Shown: in pieces, positions 23,562 to 34,990 of the stretch
Position numbering within the stretch: position 1 is the stretch's first letter
How the letters are laid out: the number at the start of each line of letters is the position of its first letter
Assembly (NCBI GenBank): GCA_018873245.2
Contig: JAEMBT020000005.1
Coordinates: forward strand, 2,492,001-2,556,000
Direction: 5' to 3'
DNA length: 64,000 nt
Source of the DNA: Archegozetes longisetosus
Taxonomy: Eukaryota > Arthropoda > Arachnida > Sarcoptiformes > Trhypochthoniidae
Made by a program: the position numbers and the translations under genes
Notes under the pieces: model-generated
Told to the model about the DNA's origin: nothing
Seen by the model: only the letters and a program-made list of their open reading frames with translations
Databases searched by the model: none

Positions 23562-25892
23562 CTAATTGCTTATATATTCTAATATAGGATGATATGAAAA
23601 ATTGATTTTTTTATTTAATGATTCTCCTCTTTTTTTCTCTATCTCTCCCGACACGCTACTATTTTTTCCTATTGATACTGATGACTCTGAGCCTCGAGCA
23701 TCTTCACCTGTTGGTGACATCAAACTTGAGTTTGTTTTTGATGACATTTGCAATAGGAGTGGTCTAAGGTTTTCATCATTTAACGGCAGGTCTTCTCCAA
23801 AATTTTCGAAGATGTCAGTGGAAGAGGGCTTCTTCTTGTAGAATAAAGAGCTGGCATCTAAATAACTATAGTCAGCAAAGGATGGATTTTGAGATGGTTT
23901 ATATACTGGAGCCGGTTCTGGATTTGGTACGACACCAGATGTGACCGGGACATGAATAACTTGAACAACTGGCGCTCCGTTTGCATTTGGGTTCAAGTAT
24001 GTGGTCGTTCCGGGTGTTTGATGTATTTGAGTCATCGGTCGAGGCCTTTCACGTTGATTTTGTTGCCGATTGTTTTGTTCTTCACCTACCATTATCGCTG
24101 GCAATAAGTAATCGACACCGCTTTGCCCTAAACCAGCCAACGAATGATGTTTGAATGTCATCGAAGCCGAGTTTTGTGGATTTTGATAACTTTTTTGAGG
24201 CACTGCTAACGTCTGAGCGTTCGATTGAAAGTCCATCAGTTGTTGGATCACATTTTCAGGCGATATATGAGATAATTGTGGGAAATGTTTCAACTGTTGT
24301 AATAAATTAATCTGATTACGGATTAGATCTTGTGGTTGAGATATAGAACTGGAACCACTGTTAGCCATATTTCCGCCTAATATAGACCACAAAGTATTAC
24401 TCAAAGCTGGTGGAGGTTTTTGTTTTTGATGGTAGTTATCAGAAACAGAAGTGCTTGAAACTGGCCTATAAGAATTCCTTCTGTTGACATGACAAGTGCA
24501 AGCAGTCGGTATGCGAAATGTGTCGATATAGAAACCTTTGCCTTTTTCGAAAACCAAAAGCCGATGAAATGAGTTGACTTGTGCACAACGAGAGTCAAAA
24601 TTTGAATATGATATATAATTGCACCTACTGTTTGGCTTAAGACATTTTTCCATCCTAACAGTTTGCGTAAACTCTGCCGCGTTCACTATAACCTTCCAGT
24701 CGCCTTTTTTATTTCGTGCGAGTTTTGGCTTTCCGTAAAGCACTTCCGAAGGACAAACAAATCCTCCATTCGCAGACGACTTCTCTTCTGATTTACTGAA
24801 TTCGCTGCTAGAAGCTTGAGAGTCTTTATCGTTATAATAATAGTCATAACTATAGGACTCTTCGACATCTCGAGGAATTCCATCTACGAGAGGGACTTTA
24901 TCTTTAACTTCAGAGTACATGAGTTCAAATATTTCTCTTCTTTTGTAGATTTCATCGACAATTGCCTGTTCAGGATATTCAAAGTCATCAACACATATAT
25001 CACTTGTAAACTTATCACATCTCGGGGTTGTGTCGAACTTATGAGTGTTGTGAGAAGAAGAGCTGTGGCTGTTGGAAGAATTTGGCTCATCGTTATTACT
25101 GGTATTTTCGTCCTCTTCGTGGTATAGGTCGTCATCGTCAGGCTTTTCGCCGATTCCTACAGGCTTTGAAACGGAAGGAGTCGGAAACTTAGCGGGCCTT
25201 CTCGTCCTAGTGTTACCTTTATTGGCTGGTGGTCGAGACTCATGTTCTACTAAAGGCGATCTATCATCATTTCCACCACTTTCAATAAATTTAAGCCAAT
25301 ATTTGATCCCACTATCTTCGAAAAGTGAAGGCGGAAGAAGGATTGAATCGGGATCGTTAGGTCCAGGAAAGCCTTCTGGTCGTGGTAACAAATTAGGGAT
25401 AATCGGTGGTCCTATCGTTGGACCAGCTCTTTGTGGATGTGGTCGCAACAGTGGTCGCAAATGAGGACTTGGTCTGCTCTTCTGTTGAGGCTTTCGAAAT
25501 CTTCTCAATCCAAGCCAAGAACTTAAAGTTCGTGATTCACTCGTTGTGTCGTTTCGTTCACTATTATTCCTCTTATCGAACAGTTCTCTCAAAACAATAG
25601 CATAAGGATCTGATAAATTCAGATTCGAACTAGTATTGAATGAAACATCACTCAAAGAGCCATCGCTCAGATCAATGAAATCACTGAAACTGCTGTTGAG
25701 AATTAAAGACACATCACTGTCTCGACTGTTTTGGTTGGAGATATTTTTAATTTTAAAATAAGTTTGAGTCAAATTAATTTGATTATTTGGCTCGACATAA
25801 GAGATATGTAAGTCGGATCTATTCTCAAAAGCATAACTCAAATAATTGAAAATCAAAACAACGATCGATTGAAACAAGAAGTTAGTCATCAT
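23562..25892 (-). CDS. Spaetzle-family cystine-knot ligand (neurotrophin-like), intronless
   Basis: 776 aa. Spaetzle proteins are secreted pro-ligands of Toll receptors; cleavage frees the C-terminal cystine knot. Signal peptide at residues 1-21. The pro-region has the conserved block RCDKFTSDICVDDFEYPEQA, then KRREIFELMYSEVKD (about 292-332), as in Spz2/Spz5-type members. Knot at about 380-468: CPSEVLYGKPKLARN, then GDWKVIVN, FTQTVRMEKC, SRC, YIDTFRIPTACTCHV. Six cysteines are seen at 380, 417, 424, 436, 465 and 467. Possible furin sites are RRFR (130-133) and RTRR (229-232), both well before the knot. About 300 residues of Gln/Asn/Pro-rich sequence follow the knot, as in Drosophila DNT1 (Spz2), so a neurotrophin-1-like assignment is favoured over Spz1. 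The single exon is unusual. Two Met codons start the frame. Confidence 0.87.
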   Translation of the reverse strand: MMTNFLFQSIVVLIFNYLSYAFENRSDLHISYVEPNNQINLTQTYFKIKNISNQNSRDSDVSLILNSSFSDFIDLSDGSLSDVSFNTSSNLNLSDPYAIVLRELFDKRNNSERNDTTSESRTLSSWLGLRRFRKPQQKSRPSPHLRPLLRPHPQRAGPTIGPPIIPNLLPRPEGFPGPNDPDSILLPPSLFEDSGIKYWLKFIESGGNDDRSPLVEHESRPPANKGNTRTRRPAKFPTPSVSKPVGIGEKPDDDDLYHEEDENTSNNDEPNSSNSHSSSSHNTHKFDTTPRCDKFTSDICVDDFEYPEQAIVDEIYKRREIFELMYSEVKDKVPLVDGIPRDVEESYSYDYYYNDKDSQASSSEFSKSEEKSSANGGFVCPSEVLYGKPKLARNKKGDWKVIVNAAEFTQTVRMEKCLKPNSRCNYISYSNFDSRCAQVNSFHRLLVFEKGKGFYIDTFRIPTACTCHVNRRNSYRPVSSTSVSDNYHQKQKPPPALSNTLWSILGGNMANSGSSSISQPQDLIRNQINLLQQLKHFPQLSHISPENVIQQLMDFQSNAQTLAVPQKSYQNPQNSASMTFKHHSLAGLGQSGVDYLLPAIMVGEEQNNRQQNQRERPRPMTQIHQTPGTTTYLNPNANGAPVVQVIHVPVTSGVVPNPEPAPVYKPSQNPSFADYSYLDASSLFYKKKPSSTDIFENFGEDLPLNDENLRPLLLQMSSKTNSSLMSPTGEDARGSESSVSIGKNSSVSGEIEKKRGESLNKKINFSYHPILEYISN

Positions 25893-26403
25893 TTTGGCTG
25901 ACAGTTAAAGTGTTGGATCATTTTTCGTAGCAGTTAAAGTAGTAATAGAACGGAAAACTTCTTTCCTACGTTTATTAGAGAAGAAACGAGAATAGAGTTA
26001 TGGATGCGCTCTGCCGAGTATGAAATTAAAGCATAAGGTCAAGAATGAGAGCCAACAATCACTGACGCATAAATCACTTGAACAAACTTGCTTTTATTTA
26101 TGTAATATTTTGTTGTTGTTATTATTAGTCCTCTTCTTATCGATGTTACTTCAGTGGTAATGACCTCCAAAACAACCCATCAGGCATTGGGTCACATTCT
26201 ATTCCGGGAACTCTATATGCTATGCTTTACTTAATTTGTGCTTTTATTTCATTTCAATTAAATTAAAAACAATCGTTAACTTAAAACAATGGTTAGATTT
26301 TGGTTCAATTTTAACTTCAATTATGACTTGAATTTCAAGTTTTCAACTTATTATTTACGCTAGCAATGTCTAACAACGCGTAATAATCGATAGATTAAAT
26401 TAA
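25893..26403. other. Intergenic between Spaetzle-like and MICU genes
   Basis: 511 bp holding the Spaetzle-like promoter and the MICU 3' flank (both minus strand). No further gene or repeat seen. Confidence 0.5.
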
Positions 26404-29400
26404 CTACAAATCAAATTTGAGAGAATTCCAAATGGCGTGCAATAATTTCAAAAAACCAGTATCTTTTGGCTTTGCCAGACCTCGACGTAATCTCTCTTTC
26501 ATCACAGCTATAAATTCTCTGTTACTCAACTGTCCGTCCTCTACATTAAAAAAACAGGTAATCAAATTATCAGTTTAATTATGATTTCAATTTTGAATTA
26601 AACGCACGATTTTCATCAAATAAAGTGAATAGTACTTCCACCAAATGATCTCTCAACTCAACATGAGCTACAGTTTTGGCCACATGTTTCAGAGTAGCTG
26701 CAAAAAAATTCATACAAGTTCGCAATAAACCAACGTGCAAACATTAAACTTATTCAAACCTTGGTCTATTGAAGCACCTGCGATATGAAACACTGCCAGA
26801 GCAATATCGACATCATTTATATTTTGTAGGAAATGAAACAGCCTTAAATAATCATCCAGGGAAATGCCTTCTTCTTCCAGCCCCTCCTCGTCCTTTCCAA
26901 ACTTCTTTCGCACTCTTTTAACCATTTTTGTCCTTTTCTTTTCTGTCAGTCCCGCATATGCTATCAATAGGTCCGCAAAATCAGTTTCTTTTATTTTACC
27001 GGTAATAGGGTTTGGTTTCTTTCTTTCAAACTATATTTGATATTAAAATTGTAAACGTTAAATCTCAATTTTTATCTATGATTTTTTATACCTCAAGCGT
27101 CAACAATTCTGTTTGTAATTGTCTTTGAAAGTCGAGAAACTTTTCAGTGGTCAGTTTTTGCTTCAAATCTTCACCGAAAAAGTATTTGGCGAGCGCTGAA
27201 CTCACACCTAAAATAAAATAATAAAACGAAAAAAACAAATTATCTGGAGTTGAAGGTATGAAAAATGATACTAATAGATGAAACCGAGAATAATTATATA
27301 ATAGTTTTATCACTTAAATATTATTGAACCAAATTTGAATGAAAAAAAGTGCATGAATTAAACTTTTTAAATCTAGAATTACCTTTATATCCAGTTATCG
27401 AAGAGGTACCAAGCTTTTTGCCAATACTAGTTTGTGCTAGTATTGCATTTTGAACTTTCTCGAACTCTTCGTACTCCACATCTCCGTCTCCGTTCAAATC
27501 AAACATACGAAAAGCTATCTCGAAGTGGCGTCGAGAAACTATTACAAATCAATTGATTAGATATTTGAAAAGAATTTACAAATCAATTATTTCGAAAGTA
27601 CCTGATATAACAGTTAAGAGGAAAAGAAAATCGGAAAAGTTTATGAGACCGAAGTTGCTCAACTTGTAAAAAATACTGTTCGGTTTGAGACCGTAAGCCA
27701 AATCTTTACTTCCCTAATAAATATTAATTCAAATTACAAATGAGTGCTTAGATTTAATTAATATTGAAACAAAACCAAACGTAACACAACAATTAACCAA
27801 TATGTGAAAAACCAGACATATCAGCCAAAAAGCTGAAAATTATAGAATTGAAAATAATATAATTGACAAAATAAGGCATAAATAAAGATAGAATTAAAGA
27901 TAGAAAGTATGAAAAAGGAAAAGAAAATAAGAATATGTAAAGCAAACATGCTATAAAAATAGCATTTATGCTCACAGTTAGCAATACTTGAGAAAGCATA
28001 GCATTGAGGTCTGTATCCTCGTCCTGATCAAAAAGAATAATAGGAAAGTTTATATTACTTTTAGACATTGACTTACGATTTCTCACACATTTTACTACAT
28101 ATCAGTTATTCAGTCAATTTTCAATACCTTACTTAAGTCTACTTTCTTAAACTGATCTAATCCTAAACCGTCCGGTTGTTTTACGCCAGGCGTCAGTGCC
28201 CTTAAGAAGTCGTCTGGAGTCATATAGATCTCAGACTCATTCTGATCATAAACTATTTTGATCGAAGCGAAATATCGAAAAACTTTGTCGGGAGTCGAAT
28301 ATGTGCGAATCCTATTCTCGTATTCAATAATCTTTCGGTCTCGAAATCCATTCTTCTTTGGCTTGAGTTCAGATCTAGTTTGAAAACTATAGGATATTCG
28401 ATTAGAATTATTTTGAATGTTTATAACTTTTTAATTTACTAACATACATTCACTTATCATACATCAAATCAAAGCTAAACAATCAATTTTAATTATAAGT
28501 ACAGATATTCACCGTTTTTTCGGTACATAAATCAATTCAATCGTGCAAATATTGATAAATATTTTGTAATAAAGTTGAGTTTTGATTAATTTGATTAATC
28601 TCAAATCAGAAGAATTGTTACAGCTCATGAAGGATTGTTATTTTATTGTTTGCCCGGTCATTTAATCTGAGTAGCCCTGATTTTTTTCTTTGGAGATACT
28701 TAAAGGAAAACGGTTATGTTAACAAGATAACAAAACATTCAACTTGAGACTAATCAAATCAATCAAAGCTCAACTTTATTACAAAATTTTTATTAATGTT
28801 TGCATAATTAAATTGACTTATGTATCGAAAAAATGGTGAATATCTGGACATATAGTTAAAATTTGATTGTTTAACTTTAGTTGGATGTATGACAAGTGAA
28901 TGTATGTTTGTAAATAAAAGTTATAAACGTTCAAAATAATTGTAATCAGATTTAGCACCCTGTGTTATTGGCCAAGTCTTGGCTATTGTCGTGATTCGAC
29001 TTGTCGTGAGTGAGTCCATCGACTCGTTTGACTCCAACCAATTTTTTCATAGCTTTAACGAATTGTTTGCATTTTTCTTCAATAGGATCAGTGATTGAGT
29101 CAGGAATATAATTGTTCCAAATGCTCTCAACGTTGAAGACATATATAAGAAGAATAAGAAGAGCAATTAAATGGAAAGTCCTCTCGAACCCACCTTCGAC
29201 TACAAGATTCTTCATGTGACTAAATTTATCTCTTTGCTTGAAAAATCTCTTCTGAATTAATTGATTGCTTATTATAAGTCTATTATTATTATTCAGATCC
29301 GTTTTATTCAATTCATTCCTCAGTCGCAACAATTGATTGTTTTTATTATTGAAGAATCGATTATTAATATGAATCAAACTGAGACCTCGTTTACAATCAA

Positions 29401-29515
29401 TTAAATGGCATTTTGTTTGCAGCAAATTACCACTTCTTATACTTATTATTAGATCTATTCTACTACTACTGACACACCTGTAAGTTTGTCGATTAATTAG
29501 TTTTGATAATGACAT
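26404..29515 (-). CDS. MICU-type EF-hand regulator of the mitochondrial calcium uniporter
   Basis: MICU proteins sit at the intermembrane side of the MCU channel and gate Ca2+ uptake. Exons, all in phase: 29515-28959, 28386-28128, 27713-27602, 27538-27383, 27207-27092, 27030-26760, 26697-26608, 26540-26404; 565 aa. Family marks: [56 protein letters not shown]-hand 1 is [17 protein letters not shown] and EF-hand 2 is [14 protein letters not shown], both with full ligand sets. [10 protein letters not shown] lies near the end. The 5' exon (185 codons) begins with a long basic, Ser/Asn-rich leader that could be a mitochondrial presequence, then one membrane segment ([12 protein letters not shown], about 118-130), as in MICU1. 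Its donor (GG|GTGCTA) is poor, so that exon could be a separate gene; phase and topology favour joining. MICU1 versus MICU3 is not resolved. Confidence 0.87.
27988..28023 (-). CDS. Candidate 36-nt cassette micro-exon of the MICU gene
   Basis: Inside the intron between 28128 and 27713, a strong acceptor (TTCTTTTTGATCAG) precedes exactly 36 nt in phase 0, followed by donor GTATTG. It would insert 12 mostly acidic/polar residues, [12 protein letters not shown], shortly before the first EF-hand region, without shifting the frame. Vertebrate MICU1 has a muscle-specific micro-exon that raises Ca2+ affinity, so a regulated insert is plausible by analogy. It may also be chance. Confidence 0.5.
28400..28947. 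repeat. Long inverted repeat (foldback) filling MICU intron 1
   Basis: The left arm 28400-28604 and right arm 28744-28947 are inverted copies of about 205 nt, roughly 87% identical by eye, with mostly transition differences and few gaps. The loop is 139 nt (28605-28743). The outer ends lie 13 nt from the proposed splice acceptor (28387) and 11 nt from the donor (28958), so nearly the whole 572-bp intron is one hairpin. No coding capacity and no clear target-site duplication seen. It fits a foldback MITE, an introner-like element or a hairpin-RNA source. Confidence 0.9.
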
Positions 29516-30204
29516 GCTTTACATTTGATAACTATTGATTTAATGTGATTTAAATGTTTTTAATAAACAAAATGTTATTTTTGGCTAAGAAGATTGTTTA
29601 TTTTTGACTGCTTTACTGAAACAGTTGTGTCGCGCATGCACTTTAAGTACTTCTACGCAATTAAGTTAATCTATCAATAATTCACGAATAACTCAACAAA
29701 ACAGTATTAGTTTTTATATTTTTCTCTTTTATCCTAGTTCTCTCCATATTTCGGGTTATTCTTTAAATTAACTCTTTTTAATTGTTTAGTTATCGGAAGC
29801 AACTACAATGAGCTTTGATAACTTTTTCATAGCTTTTAATATGCCTCTATTCTAGGTGTAGCCGTATATGTTGTACTATGTTCATATATAAGTCTCTATT
29901 ATATACGTTATAAGTTATATACGTTCAAACACAATTTCCAATATATCTACAAACAATCAATTTTCTCAAGACAGTTTAATTTTGGAAACTGTCGCAAACG
30001 CTCAAAATTGAACTAATTTCAACTGTGGAGGAACAACTAAATCCGTCAGATGTCAGATGTCAGCCACTACAAAGTGTACAACACGTGCAAAACATCATAT
30101 GTTTGTCTATTATTTATCTATTGATATCAGTTTTAATTCTATCGGTGCTCTCACAATTATTCTATTTTGTTGTCGTTTATACCGAATAATTTCAAACAAT
30201 TTAA
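29516..30204. promoter_or_regulatory. Shared divergent promoter region, MICU / OCIA-domain gene
   Basis: 689 bp between the start codons of the minus-strand MICU gene and the plus-strand OCIA-domain gene. Both products act at mitochondria. No specific factor site can be named from sequence alone. Confidence 0.4.
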
Positions 30205-32162
30205 ATGTCTTATTATCGAAGCAATAATGAGAGCAATGATTACAGCGAATTCGATGGCAACAGACAAATGGATTCATATTCAAACGAAGGCGATACTCAA
30301 CAGGACGTAAACTTATATCAAAAATACCAAAACAATCGAAGAAGCGTGAGTTTTAATCCACAACAGCAACAGCAACAAAATTCAGCTAATGTCCGAAATG
30401 ACGGCATTCCAGCTATAAGTCAGGAAGACTTTCGTTTGCTACGAGAATGCAATAACGAGAGCTTTTATTATAGATGTAAGACTCGAGCACTTCAGTATTT
30501 TTTTGCTATACTCATAAATCAATCATGAACTTATCTTTAATTATCAACATATCAATTGGTAAATTAGCATTTTTTCTTCACTAATCCATATTAAATGAAA
30601 TCCAAAATTAGTTGTTGAGCTGAGTTGAAATTGATTAAAACCTTAAGCGTTTTGTTGATTTGACACTTTATTTGCATATAATAGGATTCAATATTTGAGT
30701 TAATACTGAAGTCAATTATTGCAAATTGATTAGGTTTATAGCATACCTTTAATTTATAATGATTGATATCAACAAATTTCTTTTAAGTACAACTTTACTG
30801 ACTTAGTCCACTAAAGTTTTTTCTCAGAAAACTATTGATGCGTTAACTTCTCGTGAATTATAAATCAATCAAATGATTATATCTATATTGAGGTCAATCA
30901 CATTGAAACTAATAAATAATTTGAATCATATATTAGTTATCTGGCGCACAGTTGGGTTTATCGTATTCTTAGTTTACCTTCACTTTGAATCCCTAAAACA
31001 ATTGTTAACTCATAAACATATACTTAAATGACTAAATTCTTATCAATTTATTCAACTTGTTGCAATTTAGAGTTTTTATTAAGAACTAGAAATCATTAGT
31101 TGACTGATTGGATATTTTATCTAAAGTCTATTATCTAAATCAATTTTAACTGAATGTTCTAGAGTTTTGATATATCTTCAGAAACGATATAAAACTGGCA
31201 TTAAAATAACTGAATGATTTGCTCGGTTTTGATTTTGCAAATTTGGGCATCAAATGAACGCATTTGAAGTGTGAATGAATGATAAACTGATATATTGTAT
31301 AATTTACTGTGTATACTATCCGAGTATTTATATGAGAATCTAAAACTGCGTTCAGGTCAACTTCGGGCTGACATCTGACAAGTGAGAGTAAATGGTGAGA
31401 AGCTAAGCGCAATTGAAAAGTTTTATGAGCTTCTTATATAAGTTAGTAGTACTGCTCAATATCACTCAATAGTCTAATTATTTCATATGTGAATCAATAC
31501 TAAGAATATGGCAGATATTTGTTTGTTTGTCATAACTATTATGAAACATAAGGTGGCAAATTCATCGAATTAATTTATAATGTAAACATTTTTCATAAAA
31601 CAGTCAATTGGGTGAAGACTAGTTTTTATGAAATAATTGACTGCATATTATTATTCAGGTTTACCATTATCTGGGGGTGCGTGTGCTTTCATATATTATT
31701 TAGCCAGACAGCGAAATATGAAGCCATCCATTTGGCACTATATGAGTGCAGTGTTTGGCGGTTGGTTCTTCGGCAAACTTAGTTACCGTAGAATTTGTGA
31801 AGATAGATTAGTGCGCTCGAAATCGGATTCTCCGTTTGTTAAAGCAATCAGAAGAAGACGTGGACTCTTTACTGAAGGCTAGTCTTAAACATATTAAATG
31901 TCTATCAAATTTGAGTAACAAATATGATTGAATTTTGCCAATAGATTTGTCACTAGGAAACAAAGCCACATTTGAAGGAATGCTAGAGTCTGATTGGGAG
32001 ACAGAATCCAAAGACACAAGTTATAGCTATGGCGCGCACGAGTTCGCTGAAGATAAAGATCTTCCACAGCAGCCTAAGTATGGTAGCGAAGATTCAAAGC
32101 CACAATTTAGTACCACATATGATGATCTACGAGCTAGAAATAGAGCTGGTCTTAAGATGTGA
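30205..32162 (+). CDS. OCIA-domain protein (asrij/OCIAD1-like)
   Basis: Three exons, 229 aa: 30205-30475, 31659-31859, 31945-32162. OCIAD1/asrij is a membrane protein of endosomes and mitochondria needed for blood-cell stem maintenance in Drosophila and for respiratory control in vertebrates. The OCIA domain spans exons 1-2: EDFRLLRECNNESFYYR, then LPLSGGACAFIYYLARQ, then WHYMSAVFGGWFFGKLSYRR, giving two hydrophobic helices. The C-terminus YDDLRARNRAGLKM matches the family tail. The N-terminus is polar and Gln-rich with a (CAG/CAA)n run. Exon 2's donor (AGAC|GTGGAC) is poor; without splicing there, translation stops at 31882 (after LFTEG) and the acidic tail is lost, so two isoforms are possible. 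The T|GT junction gives YRC where relatives usually have YRS or similar. Confidence 0.82.
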
Positions 32163-33945
32163 CCATATGTTTAGTTTTATCTGAAATAATATTTCATTAT
32201 TTGATTGAATTATAGTTGTGTTCTGTTTGGCACTAAAGCAGTGCTTGGAGCGTTTTGAGCATTTTTAAAATATTATTTTCTAGTGTAATATATCATTCTT
32301 TGCTTTAAAATAGTGAATAAATAAAAAATAACTACTTATACAATAACTTCAAGCCGATGTCAATTCAACTCTACAATTAGTACAGTTTAGACTGTTTATA
32401 TTTACAAACCTATACATTGAGAAGTTTTCTCTACCAATTTCAATAGTCTGTAATCGATTTGACGGTATAGTTCTTAAGCAAATATGTTCGAATATAATAT
32501 CTAAACTGAAGTTTATTAGTTAAGCGATCTTTCGAGGTATTGAATTTCATTAGGCTTAGAAGCGTTAAGTGATGTGATGGTAAGATCCTTGACTCCTGAG
32601 GGTCTGCAAAGGAAACAAACGCACTTTTAGAGATGAGAAGCGAAGGAAGTGTGAACTAACTATTTTCTCAAATAAGTCTTCTTAGATAAACAGCTGTCCA
32701 AAGACATTAACCAGAAAATCAAATTGCTAAAACTATAAGCTATTCGTGAGAATTATTTTTTCATTAATAAGTCTATTATCTGTTCGTTTGAGTCAAGCGT
32801 TTGCTATTCATTTATGTTTTTAGTTTATTTATGTTTTTTAATTTATTTGTGTTTTTTATTTATGTTTGCAATTTCTTTCAAATACATAATTCAAGCAAAC
32901 AATTAGTCAGGAATTTATGGATTGTAACTTAAATTAGTTAAGTTATATGTGAATGAAGATGAGTTTGGATTAAATGTAGCGCAACCGGCAAAGTCGTAAA
33001 GTAGGACTTCAATTTCTTCAACAATTAGCAAAGTTTTGTGTGTCTATCAATTAGTTAAGAACGCGGGCTATTAGTAGAATAGTATATCCGCTCGACTTAA
33101 ATATGACTACTGAATGAAACAACTTTAGTTGTTAACAGCAGAAACCCGTAGCCGAGTATCACATTTCTCAAGCCAAACAACGGAAGTATGGATTGATTAG
33201 CTCTCAGTACTTTTCAAATTAGCTCAAGCTTGTTATGCTTCAGTTTTAATCTTTAGACTTCAAATTCATCTTTTCCAACAAATGAAATGAAAGGCCACTG
33301 AGACGTTAAATGACGTCCTTTAAATTACTGCTCAGTTTATAAATTATTGTGACTGAAAAATTCATAAAAGATAAATTTACTTTATAAATAGCAGCTGTCA
33401 TGAAGTGCAGTATATTTGACAATCCTATATTAGCTGATAGTATGACAATCTTTAGTAACCATTCTCACTTATATAGTAGATCAAAAGGTCAGGTGCGATC
33501 ATTATTTTAGATAGTACTTTAATCTTCTCAACTCTTTATTTCTATGTCACTTATTTTGAAAGTGAAATACTTTACTTTCTTCAACAACTAATAGAAATGA
33601 AAGTCTGAGAACTAACAAACTTAGAAAATCGCATGTCTGAGCATTCGAGCAAAACAATTATATATTCAAACTAATTATTAATTATAGATAGTTTTAACTA
33701 ATAGAAGCTTTTCTTTTGAATTGTTTATCTTCATTTAGTCTCTAACTTATAGTAGGAGTACTGCAATACACGAAATGGTTTGGTTTGTCTTATTTTAAAT
33801 CTAAATGCAATCAATTGACACTTTAATGTGAACACCATTTGATGTATTTTTAGAACAGTCTCAGATTGAATAGATATGAGAAACGGAGTGGATTTATTGT
33901 TAATTGAGTTAGTTTTGTAAATTTTTGCGAATTGAAGGGAGAAAT

Positions 33946-34047
33946 AAAGTTATCTCATACTAATATAGCTATATTGTTAGCGAAATAGTGTGTTAGAAAC
34001 AAAGTTATCTCATATTCGTATAGCTATACTGTTAGTGTGTTAGAAAC
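33946..34047. repeat. Two-copy tandem repeat (55 and 47 bp)
   Basis: Both copies begin AAAGTTATCTCATA and end GTGTGTTAGAAAC or close to it. The second copy lacks about 8 bp in the middle. No function is visible. Confidence 0.75.
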
Positions 34048-34935
34048 AGTGCGACTGTTAGTCAACTTTAATATTATAGAGAAAAGAATCATCGCTTGAG
34101 ACAAAACCAATTTTGATCAAACATTTATGTCTGCAAGACAAATATAATGTTAGCGTTCACTATAGTATGATGTTATCAAGTTTTGCATTTTGTAATTTGA
34201 TTTGTAATACATTAGTGCAGAGTTATAATCTAATTACACGACTACTAAGAGAGAGAGTGTTTTCAACGATCGGTTCCTCACCCGTCATACATACGCATAC
34301 ATACACACACTTAACAGTACTCTCCAAACGAAACTCAAATCCCAAATATGATAATTGCTCAACGATTTTCTGTGATGTATGCAAACACTCCAGTAGTAGA
34401 TCAAATTGAAATGTTATTTTTCCTATTATACTCTCTTTAGCTCTACAAATGTATTCATACAATACTTTGTTGTGAATCAATTGTTAGAAACACAATGAAT
34501 ACCGGTTTGCAGAACATCGATAGTATACAAAACACCACTTATAAAACAGAAATCACTTATCCGTTAAAGTTTAACCAAATATAAAATCAAAGCTGAAAGA
34601 GTGCATTAAAGTATATTAATATAAAGTATATTAGTATAAGAGCTTAGAATTTAACTTTTGGTGGCAATATTATAACAATCAGTTGAGTAAAAATTGAGAG
34701 TATAAATACATTTTTTATGTCATGCTCACATTATTTTATGAAAAATTAAACAAATAATCGATAATCAAATTTATAATCAATATAAATAAGGATTGTTAGT
34801 TAAACAGTCAGCACAGAGTCAGTCAATCAAACTAAAGGTTGAGAGTTAGAAGAGTATTGACGAATCATTTTTCATATTTCATTTAATCGCAAACAATTTA
34901 GTAAAATAGATCTAAAAGAGTAGAAAATTGGAAAG

Positions 34936-34938
<3 letters not shown>

Positions 34939-34987
<49 letters not shown>
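34939..34987. repeat. (AG)n microsatellite
   Basis: About 24 uninterrupted AG dinucleotides. Confidence 0.97.

Positions 34988-34990
<3 letters not shown>

Noticed and set aside
25072..25464. 130-codon plus-strand frame opposite the Spaetzle-like gene
   Set aside because: Antisense shadow of the Pro/Ser-rich pro-region.
33946..34047. Possible transposon ends
   Set aside because: The two copies are direct, not inverted, and there is no coding or target-site sign; kept only as a tandem repeat.
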